From Acanthosepion pharaonis (taxonomy: Eukaryota > Mollusca > Cephalopoda > Sepiida > Sepiidae), in assembly GCA_903632075.3 (NCBI GenBank), contig CAHIKZ030002035.1, positions 1,188,501 through 1,252,500 on the forward strand: a DNA stretch of 64,000 bases, given 5' to 3'. The position numbers and the translations under genes were made by a program. How positions within the stretch are numbered: the first letter of the stretch is position 1; each line of letters begins with the position of its first letter. Positions 32,654-43,640 of this stretch are shown here, one piece after another. Below the pieces are notes generated by a model. It did no database searches and was not told where the DNA came from. It was given only the letters and a program-made list of their open reading frames with translations.

Positions 32654-32859
32654 GTCTTTAGTTTTCTCTGCTAATATAATATTTACAAAACCTCATGTCT
32701 ATTTACTGAATTCATTTTTACAAAATTTAAAGATATGTTCTGGGAATTTCGTAAAAATATTTGTTTGCTGTTTTTTGAAAGCATTCTCGATTTGCCAACT
32801 GTTTATTTACCCGCTTTTCAATTTGCATCTTTCCTCTCATTGTTGCTAACAACCATCCA

Positions 32860-33310
32860 TCATCCGGTTCACACTCCTCCCCGATGTTTTCAACAAGAGT
32901 AGAGGTTTATCACTTGTTTCCGGTTTAAGCCTCGGTGTCCGGTTCCTTCTAAAATCTGCTTCAGCTCCGAACTCTTACCATCTGCCTCTGATCACTAAAA
33001 TTTTATTCACTACTTATTTATTTCAATTTACTTTACCTTCATTTGTTTTTGTCTCCTCCGCCAATAGGAATAAACAGGATCACCTGTCGTCCGTTTCACA
33101 TTCCTCCCTGGTTTTTGAACAGGAGTAGATGTTTATCCTTTGTTTCCTGTTTAGGATTGAGTTTCCGATTCCGTCTAAAGTCTGCTTCTGCTTCACCCCT
33201 GTACTCCTAACGCCCGTTCTTTCTTACGCTAATCATACCCAATTCCAAACAGTAACACTCTACTTTGAGTGGCTCTTTGGCTTTGTATTGGGTGAGCATT
33301 AGTAAAAAAA
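32860..33310 (+). repeat. LINE 3' UTR with internal duplication
   Basis: Two copies, about 220 bp apart, share TTCACA-TCCTCCC, GAGTAGA-GTTTATC, TTTGTTTC-GGTTTA and AAATCTGCTTC. The block ends with AACACTCTACTTTGAGTGGC, the same terminal word as the LINE end at 12276-12300. Confidence 0.65.
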
Positions 33311-33784
33311 AACAACTAAACGAGCTTAAAACTTGGTGAATATATCGAAAGAATGGCGTTTTCTAATGATAATGTTTATGGTTATTACATGTTTTGGTAT
33401 TTCATTCTTTGTTAAACAATCAGTAATCTCAATCGATTTGAAGAAGACATTTATGATCGGAGCATGCGTATTCATAGCAGGCATTTCGTGCTTGAGCTGT
33501 AATTAAATTCCTGTTAATGCTTCAAAAGAATTTCTTTATAGCACGTAAAACAAAGTTGCTTTAGAAATTAAAAAAAAAAACACTGTATACATTTTCATCC
33601 AATCAAATTGTTACACGTAAGCATCAAGACTGTTAACATTTTTCCTATGCACAGAAGTGTCCCTTAGGAAGATTATTAATCTATACATGTCTGATTTAAT
33701 GTAACTAATGAAATTAATTTCAGAGAAAAACTGAATATATGCCTCTTTGCACAATCAGAAGTTCTACCAGGATTCATTATTTAT
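33311..33784. other. No recognised feature
   Basis: AT-rich unique-looking sequence, no ORF above background. Confidence 0.5.
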
Positions 33785-33935
33785 CTGTTTATTCTGAGAT
33801 GAGGTATTATAATTATTTACACTATTTACATTATACGGACTAGTATTCTCATCTTTATTGTCATATTCACAACGTTTCAGCCGTTGTACGCTCCGGCTTT
33901 CTTCAGGTAATATGCGTTGGAATTATTTATTTAAA
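33785..33935 (+). repeat. R1 dispersed repeat, copy 3
   Basis: Has the left half through the hairpin: minus strand CCTGAAGAAAGCCGGAGCGT then ACAACGGCTGAAACGTTGTG. The stem pair G:C of other copies is A:T here, a compensated change. Confidence 0.8.
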
Positions 33936-34074
33936 TTTATTTAGTCCCCAAGGACATATGGCCCGATAGATAAAAGTGTTAGTTGAAGTAATCCAGTGAC
34001 TTGACACAAAGAGTTGTGAGTTCAATATCTGGCCACAGCAAAGATGATGCAAAACATGGAGAATTTAGTTACTA

Positions 34075-34290
34075 AAGGGAAATAACTGAAACTGAGATAT
34101 CCAGAAAAGCCATGACACGTGGAACTAGAATAATGTACCCCAGTGGAAGAAATAAAGGTTTCGGTTCGAAATTCCAACGTATATCAACTGAAGAAGATAA
34201 AAATATACAACAGCCAAAATGTCGTGAATATGACGGTAAAGATGAAAATAATAATCCGAACAATATAAAAAGTGTCTATTATTTATGTTC
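34075..34290 (-). repeat. R1 dispersed repeat, copy 4
   Basis: Inverted relative to copy 3 and about 140 bp away. GGAACTAGAATAATGTACCCC through AATCCGAACAATATAAA are present; the hairpin is degraded. Confidence 0.8.
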
Positions 34291-34580
34291 ACAATATTAA
34301 CAGCATAAAATATACAGATGACACAGTGTTGATAGCAGACATAAAAAGGAAACTGCAAGAATTCCTATGAATGTAGCAAACTAAAGCGAGAAGAAAGGAC
34401 TAACTCTCAAGTGTTAGAAGACAGAATATATGGTTGTCAACAAGAGAGAAAACTTAAAATGCAAACAATGAATTGGGGATGCTAAATAAAGGAAGTATGG
34501 ATTTTATATGACAAAGAATTTTGATACCGTAATCCGAAAGCTGATTGGAATATTAAAAGATGTCTTCTGAAGACTAAGTA
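34291..34580 (+). pseudogene. RTE-like reverse transcriptase fragment
   Basis: Reads IKYTDDTVLIADIKRKLQEF. YTDD (34311-34322) is the catalytic box of the RT palm. Then SERRKD, followed by a frame break and a KKTEYMVV-like segment. It starts abruptly inside the palm, so the copy is 5'-truncated. Confidence 0.75.
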
Positions 34581-34594
34581 AAGCACAGCTTAGA

Positions 34595-34860
34595 TGTGGC
34601 ACAAGGCCGAAAGTATAGGGCACCAAGTGTGGATTGAAGTCACTTTAAAGTCATAACTAATCTAGCGAGACAAGCTTGATAACCATTACACCACGCCGAG
34701 GTGCCCTTAATAATGTCATTTTCTAAGCGTAGCTTAGATGTGGCACAAGGCCGAAAGTATGGAGCACCTAGTGAGGATCGAACTCACTTTTCAGTCTAAC
34801 TGATCTAACGAGACAAGCTAGCTAACCATTACACCACGCCGAGGTGCCCATTAAGTTTAC
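34595..34860 (-). mobile_element. Two tandem tRNA-headed SINE fragments
   Basis: Two units 143 bp apart. Each has, on the minus strand, a tRNA-like head (GGCACCTCGGCGTGGTGTAA, TGGTTA, GAGTTCGATCCTCAC in the better copy), then TTTCGGCCTTGTGCCACATC. A-box TGGTGTAATGGTTAGC and B-box GAGTTCGATCC are clear. A partial relative is at 50395-50490. Confidence 0.75.
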
Positions 34861-34867
34861 CTCGGTA

Positions 34868-34955
34868 GTAGGGGTCTGCTTACAATACCAGGTCTTCCCA
34901 AGCGCTCCCCCATCTAAGTAGTGACCTGACTCTGCGACAGAAGGCTAAGTGTTAA
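34868..34955 (-). pseudogene. 5S rRNA-derived fragment before a tRNA head
   Basis: Plus-strand words TTACAATACCAGGTCTTCCCA, CCCCCATCTAAGTAGTGACC and TCTGCGAC correspond to the 3' two-thirds of 5S rRNA on the minus strand. Transcribed that way it leads into the tRNA head at 34850, the third 5S-then-tRNA arrangement in the window. Confidence 0.7.
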
Positions 34956-35144
34956 GAAACAAAAAAAAAATCAGTACTGAACATTTACGTGGTGCCAGTC
35001 CACTTATCTACAGTGAATGCAGAATAATCTCCTCAGGAATGCATAAGACGATGCAACAGAAATGTGGATCTGCTGAAGGATATTGAGAATACTATTAACT
35101 GAACGGATGAAGTGATTTTAGACAACAAAAAAAAATGGTACATA

Positions 35145-35212
35145 CAAGAGTGATGAAAATATCATGAATTGATCATGTGAGTAATGAGGAAGTTTTAAGG
35201 AAAGTGTGTGGA
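35145..35212 (+). pseudogene. RTE-like LINE scrap
   Basis: Reads RVMKIS-stop-IDHVSNEEVLRKV, the segment following the RT domain in RTE-type elements. A later part of the same ORF as 34291, with about 600 bp of other repeats between. Confidence 0.6.
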
Positions 35213-35575
35213 ACGAGAAACCTTACCCCCCACAAAGCGAATTCGTTTGGCGTGTCGGGTCCTGTTGAAAAATCGCGACTGACATTAAAAGAGAAACGGA
35301 TTATTCCGAAATTCCTAGATCGCGGGAAGACGTACAAAGGAAAAATCGGAAGTCTAGGCCGAACGAGATGTAAGACTCGTATGCAAATTTTAGTTCCCCG
35401 CCACGCAGGCATAAATAGCGAGTCTCCGAGGAAGACGGACATGGTGTTGTTGGCGTGGTGGTGTACGTGCGTACTAACGAGACCGAGAGAATAAGAAGAC
35501 ACTCGCAACAGCTCACTTGGTGGCCAGGAAGACCGGACGAAATCAAGCACTTTAACCCATTTCAGTCATAGCAAA
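35213..35575. other. Unassigned GC-richer segment
   Basis: Both strands stay open for about 100-125 codons, but I see no recognisable motif. It lies between a LINE scrap and a MITE. Confidence 0.45.
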
Positions 35576-35579
35576 CGAC

Positions 35580-35733
35580 GTACTATGAAATATACCACAT
35601 GCTAGAGTAACTTGAACGAATGGTAATGGACGTGAGGCTATACGGCTGTATCAGATTTCGTTTCCAGGCCGAAGGCAGCTGAGTTATCCAGCACACTTTA
35701 AGTTACTCTAGCATGTGGTATATTTCATAGTAC
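35580..35733. mobile_element. MITE with perfect 34-bp TIRs, 154 bp
   Basis: The left arm GTACTATGAAATATACCACA plus 14 more bases is matched exactly by the inverted right arm at 35700-35733. The 86-bp centre is not palindromic. No clear target duplication beyond GTAC. Exact arms suggest a recent copy. Confidence 0.9.
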
Positions 35734-35735
35734 CT

Positions 35736-36120
35736 CAAGAGCAGCTCTTGTATACGTATCCTTTGCAACGTGTGCAGGATCTTTCGCCCTCTTATCACTG
35801 ACCACCAGAGAACTTTTTCCGATGGTTTATTGCACAATCTTCAATCTTTTGTTCACGGATGAGGCAATACTTGGAAGATTTGGAATAACAAATTTACGCA
35901 ACCGACATTTGTGGGAAGATCAGAATCCCCATTTTACACGACAGGCTAGACACCAGCATCAGTTTACAAATAATGTGTTGGCTGGAATCGTAGGTGACTG
36001 TCTAGTAGGTCCATATGTTCTCCCGGCACGTCTTATTGGAGCTGTCTACAGGGACCTGCCAGAGGATGTACCCCTGCAAATACGAAGACGCATGTTGTCC
36101 ATGCTTAATGGAACGTAATT
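35736..36120 (+). pseudogene. DDE-type (Tc1/mariner-like) transposase C-terminal fragment
   Basis: First reads EQLLYTYPLQRVQDLSPSYH and hits a stop; then, in another frame, LFTDEAILGRFGIT, NLRNRHLWEDQNPH, NNVLAGIVGDCLVGPYVLP and PLQIRRRMLSML. TDEA would carry a catalytic Asp. The frame change at about 35805 and the missing end make it a relic. The MITE ends three bases upstream, possibly within the original gene. Confidence 0.7.
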
Positions 36121-36765
36121 CCTGAATTTTAATTTTAACAATGCCATATCTAATGTACCATTAAATATAATAAATGTAGCATCCTAGATCTTTATAATTA
36201 AAAATATAAATATATAAAATATGAATTAATCATATTTGAAGTCCCTTTAAGAAAGGCACAATATATTTGGAAAAAATACTATATAATACAAGCAAATGCA
36301 ATATGACGTCTCTTTCTAAATACTTTTGGAAACTTAAGGAGGAAAACAAAACAGCTAAGGTTAAATGAAAAATCCTAAAACAAGCCAGAACTTGCAAATC
36401 TTTGAGCGAACCTTGATTTTTATGTTTGCAGGTAAAAATATGTATTATTAAACTTTTGAACAACAGCCAATTTTTAAATCAAAGATTTGAAACCACCTTT
36501 TTTTGTAGGCATATTAAAGATCTAACATTACAATGTTGCTAAACTTCCAAATGCATAACCCTAAACGTTTAAATTATAAATCACCACCGTTGATATACTT
36601 TCTACGCTCTTATATACCTTTCTACTAATTGATCTTAGATTATGATTCTTAACATGATTTTGCACATATATAATACTATTAATAGTATCAAATAAATTGT
36701 TTTAGATCGATACTTATTCTACAAGTTATATAGATCGACAATATGTTCAAATTTGCTTATAAAAG
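36121..36765. other. AT-rich, no recognised feature
   Basis: No ORF, TIR or repeat partner seen. Confidence 0.5.
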
Positions 36766-37031
36766 TGTTATGGTGAAACACACCTATTATATAGCTAATA
36801 GACTCTCCCACCTAATATAAGTAGGAGTATTAATAGAAACGGGGGTCGGTCAGTCAGTCAGTGAGTCGATGTCGGACGACAGTTAGTCGAATACGAAAGT
36901 ATCAGCGATCACAACTAGATTACTCTGCGTAATACCTATTATATCAAGTTTCTAACGTTTTGAACGTCGAACCTATTTTAGGACCGATTTAGTACAAATA
37001 CACGCCTCCACAGCGAAATAACTCCACAACA
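36766..37031 (-). mobile_element. Solo LTR, 266 bp, with AAAAG target duplication
   Basis: Ends TGTTATGG and CCACAACA, flanked on both sides by AAAAG (36761-36765 and 37032-37036). The minus strand matches 53350-53592 (GTGGAG, GTGGAGGC-TGTATTT, TAGGT-CGACGT, AATCTAGTTGTGAT). No internal region. Strand is relative to that copy, not established from promoter signals. Confidence 0.8.
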
Positions 37032-37639
37032 AAAAGTTATATTAATATCCCATACTTTTAAATACCTTTCTACTTATATCTTAAATTCTAAACTAAAACT
37101 TATTGTTTAAAAAAAAAATAACTTATATATTCAACGTACTAAGAAAAAGTCTCCACCTCATAATTTATTAATTTACAAAATACTTTAATCAATTACAAAA
37201 GTATTAGCAATAATTCCAGTCTAAATATATGCAATTCAGCTCTGGCTTCGTTTTAAAATTACCAAAAACATTGACAATTACTACGATAACCATCGTTTGA
37301 ACTTATCCCTACCTCCTCTTTCATCGTCTTACTCTCTCCTATTCTCATCTTTCCTCCCCCAACCCTTACTCATAGGAGGATTGCAAATGTTGTGCCTTTA
37401 CCCTTGACCTTTGTTGTCAATTAAAAAAATTTTCAGGTCAAGCCATAACATTAATACTTCAACAATCCTTCACCAAACTGATATCAACAAACACTATTGT
37501 TTCATTCTGCTATCGTTTTGCCTGTCCTATTTTTTTTTATTATCCTTATATGTCCCCCCTTAAAATGCACCTATTTTTTCTCAGACAAATAGAAAAACGG
37601 AAGTGATGTTCCACGTGCGGCCTGCTTACAAGCAAAAGT
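37032..37639. other. No recognised feature
   Basis: AT-rich with T-runs. Confidence 0.5.
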
Positions 37640-37830
37640 GTTCATAACCATTTTGGTGAGTCGAGGTGGAACGTAATGCACCGAAACGAAGTTGCATCTT
37701 TGTAAATTGTTTTTCTCTATATGGAAAAATTATAATAAATAATTAATTCTCTACAGTCGGTATTCAGCCCTCTTTTAGATGAATGCTGTGAATGTTAGAA
37801 CTCACGTATTATTTTCGTTCCGATTATATT
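37640..37830 (+). repeat. Hairpin repeat, copy 2
   Basis: TAACCATTTTGGTGAGTC, GCACCGAAACGAAGTTGCAT, AAAATTATAATAAATAATT and TCAGCCCTCTTTT match 985-1180. The left hairpin arm is lost. Confidence 0.7.
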
Positions 37831-37849
37831 CGTGTGTATAGGCGGGAAG

Positions 37850-38350
37850 CCACTAGCACGCAAGGGGTTACAGAGGATTTGGAGCGAGAGTAGATAAGAG
37901 TGATAGAGGAAAGGCTGAGGAGAAGGATAGTGGATAGATCAAGGCAACTGGAGATGTCGATTGACATTACATTTGAATAGTTGGAGATTATAGCTATCAC
38001 GGAAACAGGAAAAGGGAAGGGAGTTCCACAGGCGAGAGGTGCGAGTTATGAAGCTATTGGAGTAGAAGAGACGGCTACATTTAACAGTTTCGACAGTGAA
38101 AGGGTGAGAGAGAGATGCCAGGCTCGTAGGACGCTTGAATTCATCAAGTCTGCGAACCAGCGAAAGCAGCTCATCGGAGCAATTACCATGAAAGTATTTG
38201 TAAAAAAAGACAGAGGGAGCCGGCGCGTCTTTGAGAGAGCGACTGCAGACGAGATGCCAGATCAGGGCCAATTACATTGTATATCCGTCTCTGGATCTTA
38301 TCAAGAACCCCGAGACAAACAGAAGGTGCTCCAGACCATATATATATATA
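37850..38350 (-). pseudogene. Jockey/CR1-like LINE 3' end
   Basis: Minus strand: GVLDKIQRRIYNVIGPDLAS, LQSLSQRRAGSLCLF, then after a frameshift FYKYFHGNCSDELLSL, ASLSHPFTVETVKCSRL, RTSRLWNSLPFSCFRDSYN and KCNVNRHLQLP. One of the better kept C-terminal copies, about 95 percent of this block in two frames. The 3' UTR reaches about 37855. Confidence 0.8.
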
Positions 38351-38361
38351 TATATATATAT
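38337..38361. repeat. (TA)n microsatellite
   Basis: Sits inside the LINE at its 5' break. Confidence 0.9.
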
Positions 38362-38929
38362 GGACTGTTGTCCTTGTTTTGATGTGAGAAACCCACCCCC
38401 AAAGTTTGTAAAAGTAAATTTGATACACCCTGTATAGAGGATGTACCCGTTGTATGTTTGTCTGAGTGTGTGCGTACACGAACAGTGTATTTATGTGAAG
38501 TTATTTTATTCCTACTTTGACAATAAAGAATGGTGTAAAATGTAAATTAAGTACATCGAAATAGTTTGGCGCATGTTAATACAGGAATCCTTTCTTTTCT
38601 TTTTTTTTTAACTCGGCCAGTTCCACCCAGGGAAATCGTCTGAGGCTGGTAGCAGCAGGCAGTCATGACGCCTGCTAAGATCTAGCACATCAAAACCTGT
38701 TAAATCAATACAAATTTCTCCAGTATTTGCAATCCCCTCTTCGACGCCGGTTTTACGTCTAAAGAGAAATTATTTGCATATATAATAAATCTATCTGAAA
38801 GCCTAGAAGTGACGAATGAGAGAATGCAAAATTCATCAAATCACATTGAATTAATCGAAAGTGTCAATGTGACAAATATATAAAATCGAGATTTAGACTG
38901 TAATATACTGGCGGATACCGTTACTAAAG

Positions 38930-39175
38930 GGAGATAACTGAAACTGAGATATCCAGATGAGGCATGGTACGTGGAACTAGAACAATCTACTCCCCGTGAA
39001 CTACATTAAGGGTTCGGTTCGAAATTCCAATGTATATTAGCCGTGGATAGCTGGAGCGTAGAACAGCCGAAACGTTGTGAATATGACAATGAGGGAAACA
39101 GTCCGAACAATGTAATTACTATAAATAGTTACAATACCTCATCTGAGAAATATAGACAGATATCGGAAGATACTC
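38930..39175 (-). repeat. R1 dispersed repeat, copy 5
   Basis: Hairpin arms here are GCTG/CAGC around GAGCGTAGAA, a double change that keeps pairing. Confidence 0.8.
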
Positions 39176-39274
39176 GACCTGAACTCGTCGCCTGCTTCGT
39201 AAGTAAGAGGTATTAATTTACTCATATTCACGCAATACAGGGTTCAATCGTCACTCAAGGTAGAGCGATTGTGA

Positions 39275-40210
39275 TTAAGGTGTGTGGTGTAAATGCCCCA
39301 AGGATCTGATGGAACTGTTCAGCAACCTTGATATATTCGAGAAAGATAGCAGAATAATCAAGAACCTATACTGGCAGCAAACAGCATGCATGCGTATAGG
39401 GAAAGAGTTCAGTGAATATACAAAAATAGAAAGGAGCGTAAGGCAAGGATGAGTCTTCTCACCTGGCTTGTTCAATTTATACAGCGAGGCAAATCTAAGA
39501 GAATTAGAATGCCTACCAGGATTTAACTTCGGTGGACACAATCTTAACAACATAAGATACACAGATGACACAGTACTGACTGCAGGAAAAGAAATTACAA
39601 AATCTCCAACAGAAAGTAGCGAAGGAGAGAGAGAAGGGACTAAGCATAAACTACAAGACAGAATGCAAGGTCATCAGTAAAAGGATGAGCCAGAAATGCG
39701 ATTTGCAGGTCAGAGACACTAGAATCAAGCAGACACAGATTAAATATTTGGGAAGCGTTCTGACAGACTACGGTAAATGCTATACTGAGATCCGTAGACG
39801 TATTCGGATGACGAAGGACACATTCGAAACTGTATTGCGAGACAGGAGGATTCCTTTGGTAACAAAGAAAAGAATACTGAGCTGTTACGTGACATCTGTC
39901 CTTCTTTACGGCAGCAAATGTTGGACGATTTCCTTAAAGATGAAGAAGAGACTCGAGGCGACGGAGATATCATAGACCGAGCGTGTGAGCAACGATGAGG
40001 ATGCAAGGAGGCTTATATTTAACATCAGGAAGAGGCAGCTAAAGTTTCTGGGACACATAATGAGGAAGGAGGGCCTGGAGAATCTGATACTCACGGGTCG
40101 AATAGAGGGAAAGAGAAGCAAGGGAAAAAAATCGTATGACATACCTAGCGGCCTTAAGCAAGTGGATGTCAAAACGTGGTCAAGTGTAGCGTGTCTTTAG
40201 CAAATAAACC
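39275..40210 (+). pseudogene. RTE-like LINE reverse transcriptase to 3' end
   Basis: In order: LFSNLDIFEKDSRIIKNLYW, SVRQG-stop-VFSPGLFNLYS (TGA at 39450-39452 in the RT motif), NNIRYTDDTVL with catalytic YTDD (39558-39569), IKQTQIKYLGSVLTDYG, RIRMTKDTFETVLRDR, SCYVTSVLLYGSKCW, KKRLEATE, then RKRQLKFLGHIMRKEGLENL. Several frameshifts. The endonuclease and RT fingers are missing. Best RTE-type copy in the window. Confidence 0.82.
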
Positions 40211-40235
40211 TGCAGGAACACATAATTATCATAAG

Positions 40236-40375
40236 TCAAACCACATCAGGAAGAGGCAGCTGAAGTGCCTGGAACACATAATGAGGAAGGAGGGTCGGGA
40301 GAATCTGATACTCACGGGTCGAATAGAGGGAGAAAGAGACAAGGGAAAAAACGCTATTTACATATAGCTGGGAGG
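40236..40375 (+). pseudogene. Duplicated RTE-like LINE tail
   Basis: Repeats HIRKRQLKCLEHIMRKEG with ENLILTGRIEGERDKGK, about 90 percent identical in DNA to 40023-40130 and 215 bp downstream in the same orientation. Confidence 0.8.
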
Positions 40376-40389
40376 AGAAGATGATTCAT

Positions 40390-40500
40390 GCCTTTTTCGA
40401 GAGTATTATCACGTAAGTGAACGTAATGGATTCGTCTGGAATTCGAACTCTGCTCTCCGATTCCTCAATCCGAGACGCTATCCATTACTCCACCGTAGAT
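40390..40500 (-). mobile_element. SINE head fragment
   Basis: Minus strand: ACGGTGGAGTAATGGATAGC, GAGTTCGAATTCCAGACG, CACTTACGTGATAATACTC. tRNA-derived head with A and B boxes, truncated in the body. Confidence 0.8.
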
Positions 40501-40509
40501 TACCCAAAT

Positions 40510-40630
40510 CGGTATATACCTAAAGAAGGGTATAACGACCGAAACTTTGTGATAACAACAATTAAGATGAGGACAATAGTCTGAATATAAATAATAATAA
40601 CTTCTCATCCCAGAAATTCAGATAAAGAAG
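40510..40630 (-). repeat. R1 dispersed repeat, copy 6 (partial)
   Basis: ACCTAAAGAAGGGTATAACGA, CCGAAACTTTGTGATAA and AGATGAGGACAATAGTC-GAAT are R1 words; the outer half is missing. Confidence 0.7.
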
Positions 40631-41159
40631 TAAGAAACGTTAATGTTTTTTGCTTCCCATACAAAAGAAACGTATGTCGGTATCTGTAAATATCCGCATT
40701 TTATTCAATATTCTTTAACAGTCTTTCCTATGTCAGCTGTCGCCTACTGCGATGTTAGTTATCGGAAATGGTGTTTCTGTATTAGCTTTCTTTTTGGGAA
40801 CAGTCATTTAGTCTGAAGCCAACGCGAAAATCTTCACGAAAAGCCGAAAGCGCGTTCTAATATAAGTGCTGTTAGGAAATCATTTGTATGCGTGCGGCAT
40901 TTTGTTTGTGTGGCCATCAGCCCAACACCTGCAGCGATGACGTCACGGGCGTCTGTTATATAATGGAGAGTGAATATAATGTGACACATGATAATATTGT
41001 TATCGACATTTGCATCATTGGATGAGATATTGGGAAGCAGTTGAAAGCCAGAGAAAGAAATGAAAAAGAACTGAGTAGTAGAAGCAAAGTGGGAAGAAAT
41101 TAACAGAGAAAAATGGCGTGTTATTTGGAGTGAAAGAGAAGACTGAATAAAATGAAGAA

Positions 41160-41623
41160 AGGAAGAGAAGAAGCAAATTGAGGAAAAAAGAAAGAAAGGA
41201 TGAAATAAAAAAAAGAAAGAAAAAAGAATATGGAAGGTTAGATTTAAATTACGAAGAAGAAAATAAGGAAATAAAAAAGAGAGATGAAAAGATAGGGTCA
41301 AATTGCAAAGAAAAAAACGAACGAGAGGAGAGGGATATCTTACAAAGAAAGAAAGAAGTGTAGATACATACTAATATTACTGATACTACTACTACTACGA
41401 AAAAGAAAAAGAAAGAAACAATAAATGAATGAATGAAAGAAAGAAGGAAAGAAAGTAAGAAAGAAAGAAAGAAAGAAAGAAAGAATATAGAAGGACAGAG
41501 CTAAATTAGGAAGATAGAATCAGAGAAAGAAAAGAACAGATGGAACGATAGGGTCAAATTTTGAAGAAAAAAAAGAGTCAAGAACAGGGTCATCTGACGA
41601 AGAAAGAAAGAAAGAACGAACGA

Positions 41624-41679
<56 letters not shown>

Positions 41680-41850
41680 AAATATAGAAGGGTAGTGTTA
41701 AATTACGAAGACATTTAGGAAAAGAAAAAAAAACAGATGAAAGGAAAGGATCAAACTGTAAAGAAAGAAAAATGAAAGAGTTGAGAACAGGGACATCTGA
41801 CGAAAAAAAAAGGGATGAACGAACGCACGAACGAACGAACGAACGAACGA

Positions 41851-41894
<44 letters not shown>

Positions 41895-42056
41895 ATGCGA
41901 ATAGGGGAAAATTGCGTAGGAAAAAGAAAGAAAGAATGAAAGAAAGAATGAAGAGTATGATACAATTTCGAAGAAAGAAATCGGAAATGGTAAAATGTTA
42001 AACTGTAATGAAAGAAAAAAGAACAATAGAATGATGGAAGGGTGAAGTTAAATTAC

Positions 42057-42087
<31 letters not shown>

Positions 42088-42095
42088 TGACTAAA
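41160..42095. repeat. (GAAA)n-rich region with duplicated segments
   Basis: Pure GAAA runs near 41460-41485, 41620-41680, 41850-41895 and 42055-42085. Spacers resemble each other (AGGGTCAAATT, ACAGGGTCATCTGACGAA-, TTAAATTACGAAGA), so a longer unit has been duplicated. An AACG run lies near 41820-41850. Confidence 0.9.
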
Positions 42096-43150
42096 GTGCC
42101 AGAAATAAAAACAGCGTAAAGACAGAAGGGAACGTATAAATGAGCAATGTAAAGATGGAGAGAAATTCGGAAAGAATTTTTTCCATATATAACGAGCTAT
42201 ATTTTATTTCTATGCCATATGAAAATACTTTTCCAAATTGCTGCCATCTCTCTTCACTTCTTTCCTAAAGGCATAATTTCAGTCCTTCTCTCTTTTCAGG
42301 GACACACTTTCTCTTTTTCATCAAATTATTCCATGAACAAATAAATCAACTTCATGGTAGCGCTGTTCTCCTGCCAAATAACATAAAACAATTTGCACTT
42401 GAGCTGGGATCATCCCTGAAAGAGCTTGCTCAAGATGTGGTTTCATGCCTTTTAAAGATCATTTGAGAAATGTGAAACAAACTACTTCAGACGGCTCTGG
42501 AACTTTGATGGTCGTTAATCAGATTCTGTGTTGTTCACCGTTAGGGCACATCTGCACCTTCATTCAGTGGGCGATACATTCCTTTAGCGGTTATCTCCCT
42601 TGTTTCGCCATTTAAATGGGCATCCTTGAAAGCGAATTTGTTGCTGCTGTTTTTGTTCTGGTTGTCGTCGTCTTCTTCTTCTTCTTCTTCTTCTTCTTCT
42701 TCTTCTTCTTCTCTATGGCTCTCGCTTTAGCGACTTTGAAACATGTTTCCAAATTTTTCCGATCTCTCGAGGAGAAAATTTAACTTTCTACCTTAGCTAA
42801 TCTTTAATTCTATTGACCATTTCTTTCGCAATTCTATTATTTTTGAGTTGCCACGATTCCAAAGTGTTCTTCATGACTGAAGTAATTTTCTTTTTCCACA
42901 GTTAAAACTTTAGTATCGCTTCTCTTTTACTGTTACTCAAGGATATTTTTTTTTAATAATACCAAGATATTACACAAAAGAGAGATAGGGTTAGCTTATC
43001 TTCATTGTCCCCATCTTTAATTTATCTCCTCACAATTACAGACACAATCAATCAGAAAAAAATCCTCTCATCAAATCTTTACATTTATATTTCTATCTTA
43101 CCGCGGACATCATGACGCTTCAAATTCTCTTTCAAGTACTAACTAATCCC
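42096..43150. other. No recognised gene
   Basis: Holds a (CTT)n tract at 42670-42713; otherwise unique-looking AT-rich DNA. Confidence 0.55.
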
Positions 43151-43153
43151 GAC

Positions 43154-43400
43154 AAAAATTTAACAATTGCATACAATTAAATATAAATCATAAAGAACGA
43201 AACATACGCTGCTATTTAACCCATAGTTAGGATTGGGGGAAGAAATAGTTTCATTAGCGCGAAAGTGAACGCAACAGACTATATATGAATTAAAACGCAA
43301 CTTGCCGATTCCATATCTGCAATGAAAAAATGTTGAACATCCCACACATCCACTCACTGATTATAATCATTACTGAGTGTCATCACAAGTTAAAAGAGCT
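43154..43400 (-). repeat. Left inverted arm
   Basis: The minus strand has CAAGTTGCGTTTTAATTC, GTTCACTTTCGCGCTAAT and CTAACTATGGGTTAAATAGC. Their order matches a diverged tRNA-SINE head-to-body (compare GAGTTCGAATTCCAG, TTCACTTACGTGCTAAT, CAGCTATGGGTAAAATAGC at 22095-22510). The outer end is CAAAAATTTAACAATTGC. Confidence 0.8.
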
Positions 43401-43640
43401 AACCTTGTCATAAAAAATAACAACACAAACGCATAATCAAAACTACAAAGAAACAATATTATTTACGAGCTCAAATGCCTCTTAAATAAGTCTTCCTGAT
43501 CAAATCAAACTCATAAATAATTATATTGATCATACTACTGCATGCCTATCTAGTCGACTCACGTCAATCATGGTTCAATTAGAACTTATTTAAATACACC
43601 CGATCACATATTTTCTACTGGATTTAAATCAGAAGAGTTT

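Noticed and set aside
35173..35550. 125-codon minus-strand and 105-codon plus-strand overlapping frames as a gene
   Set aside because: Both strands open over the same interval, no motif, and it is surrounded by element fragments.
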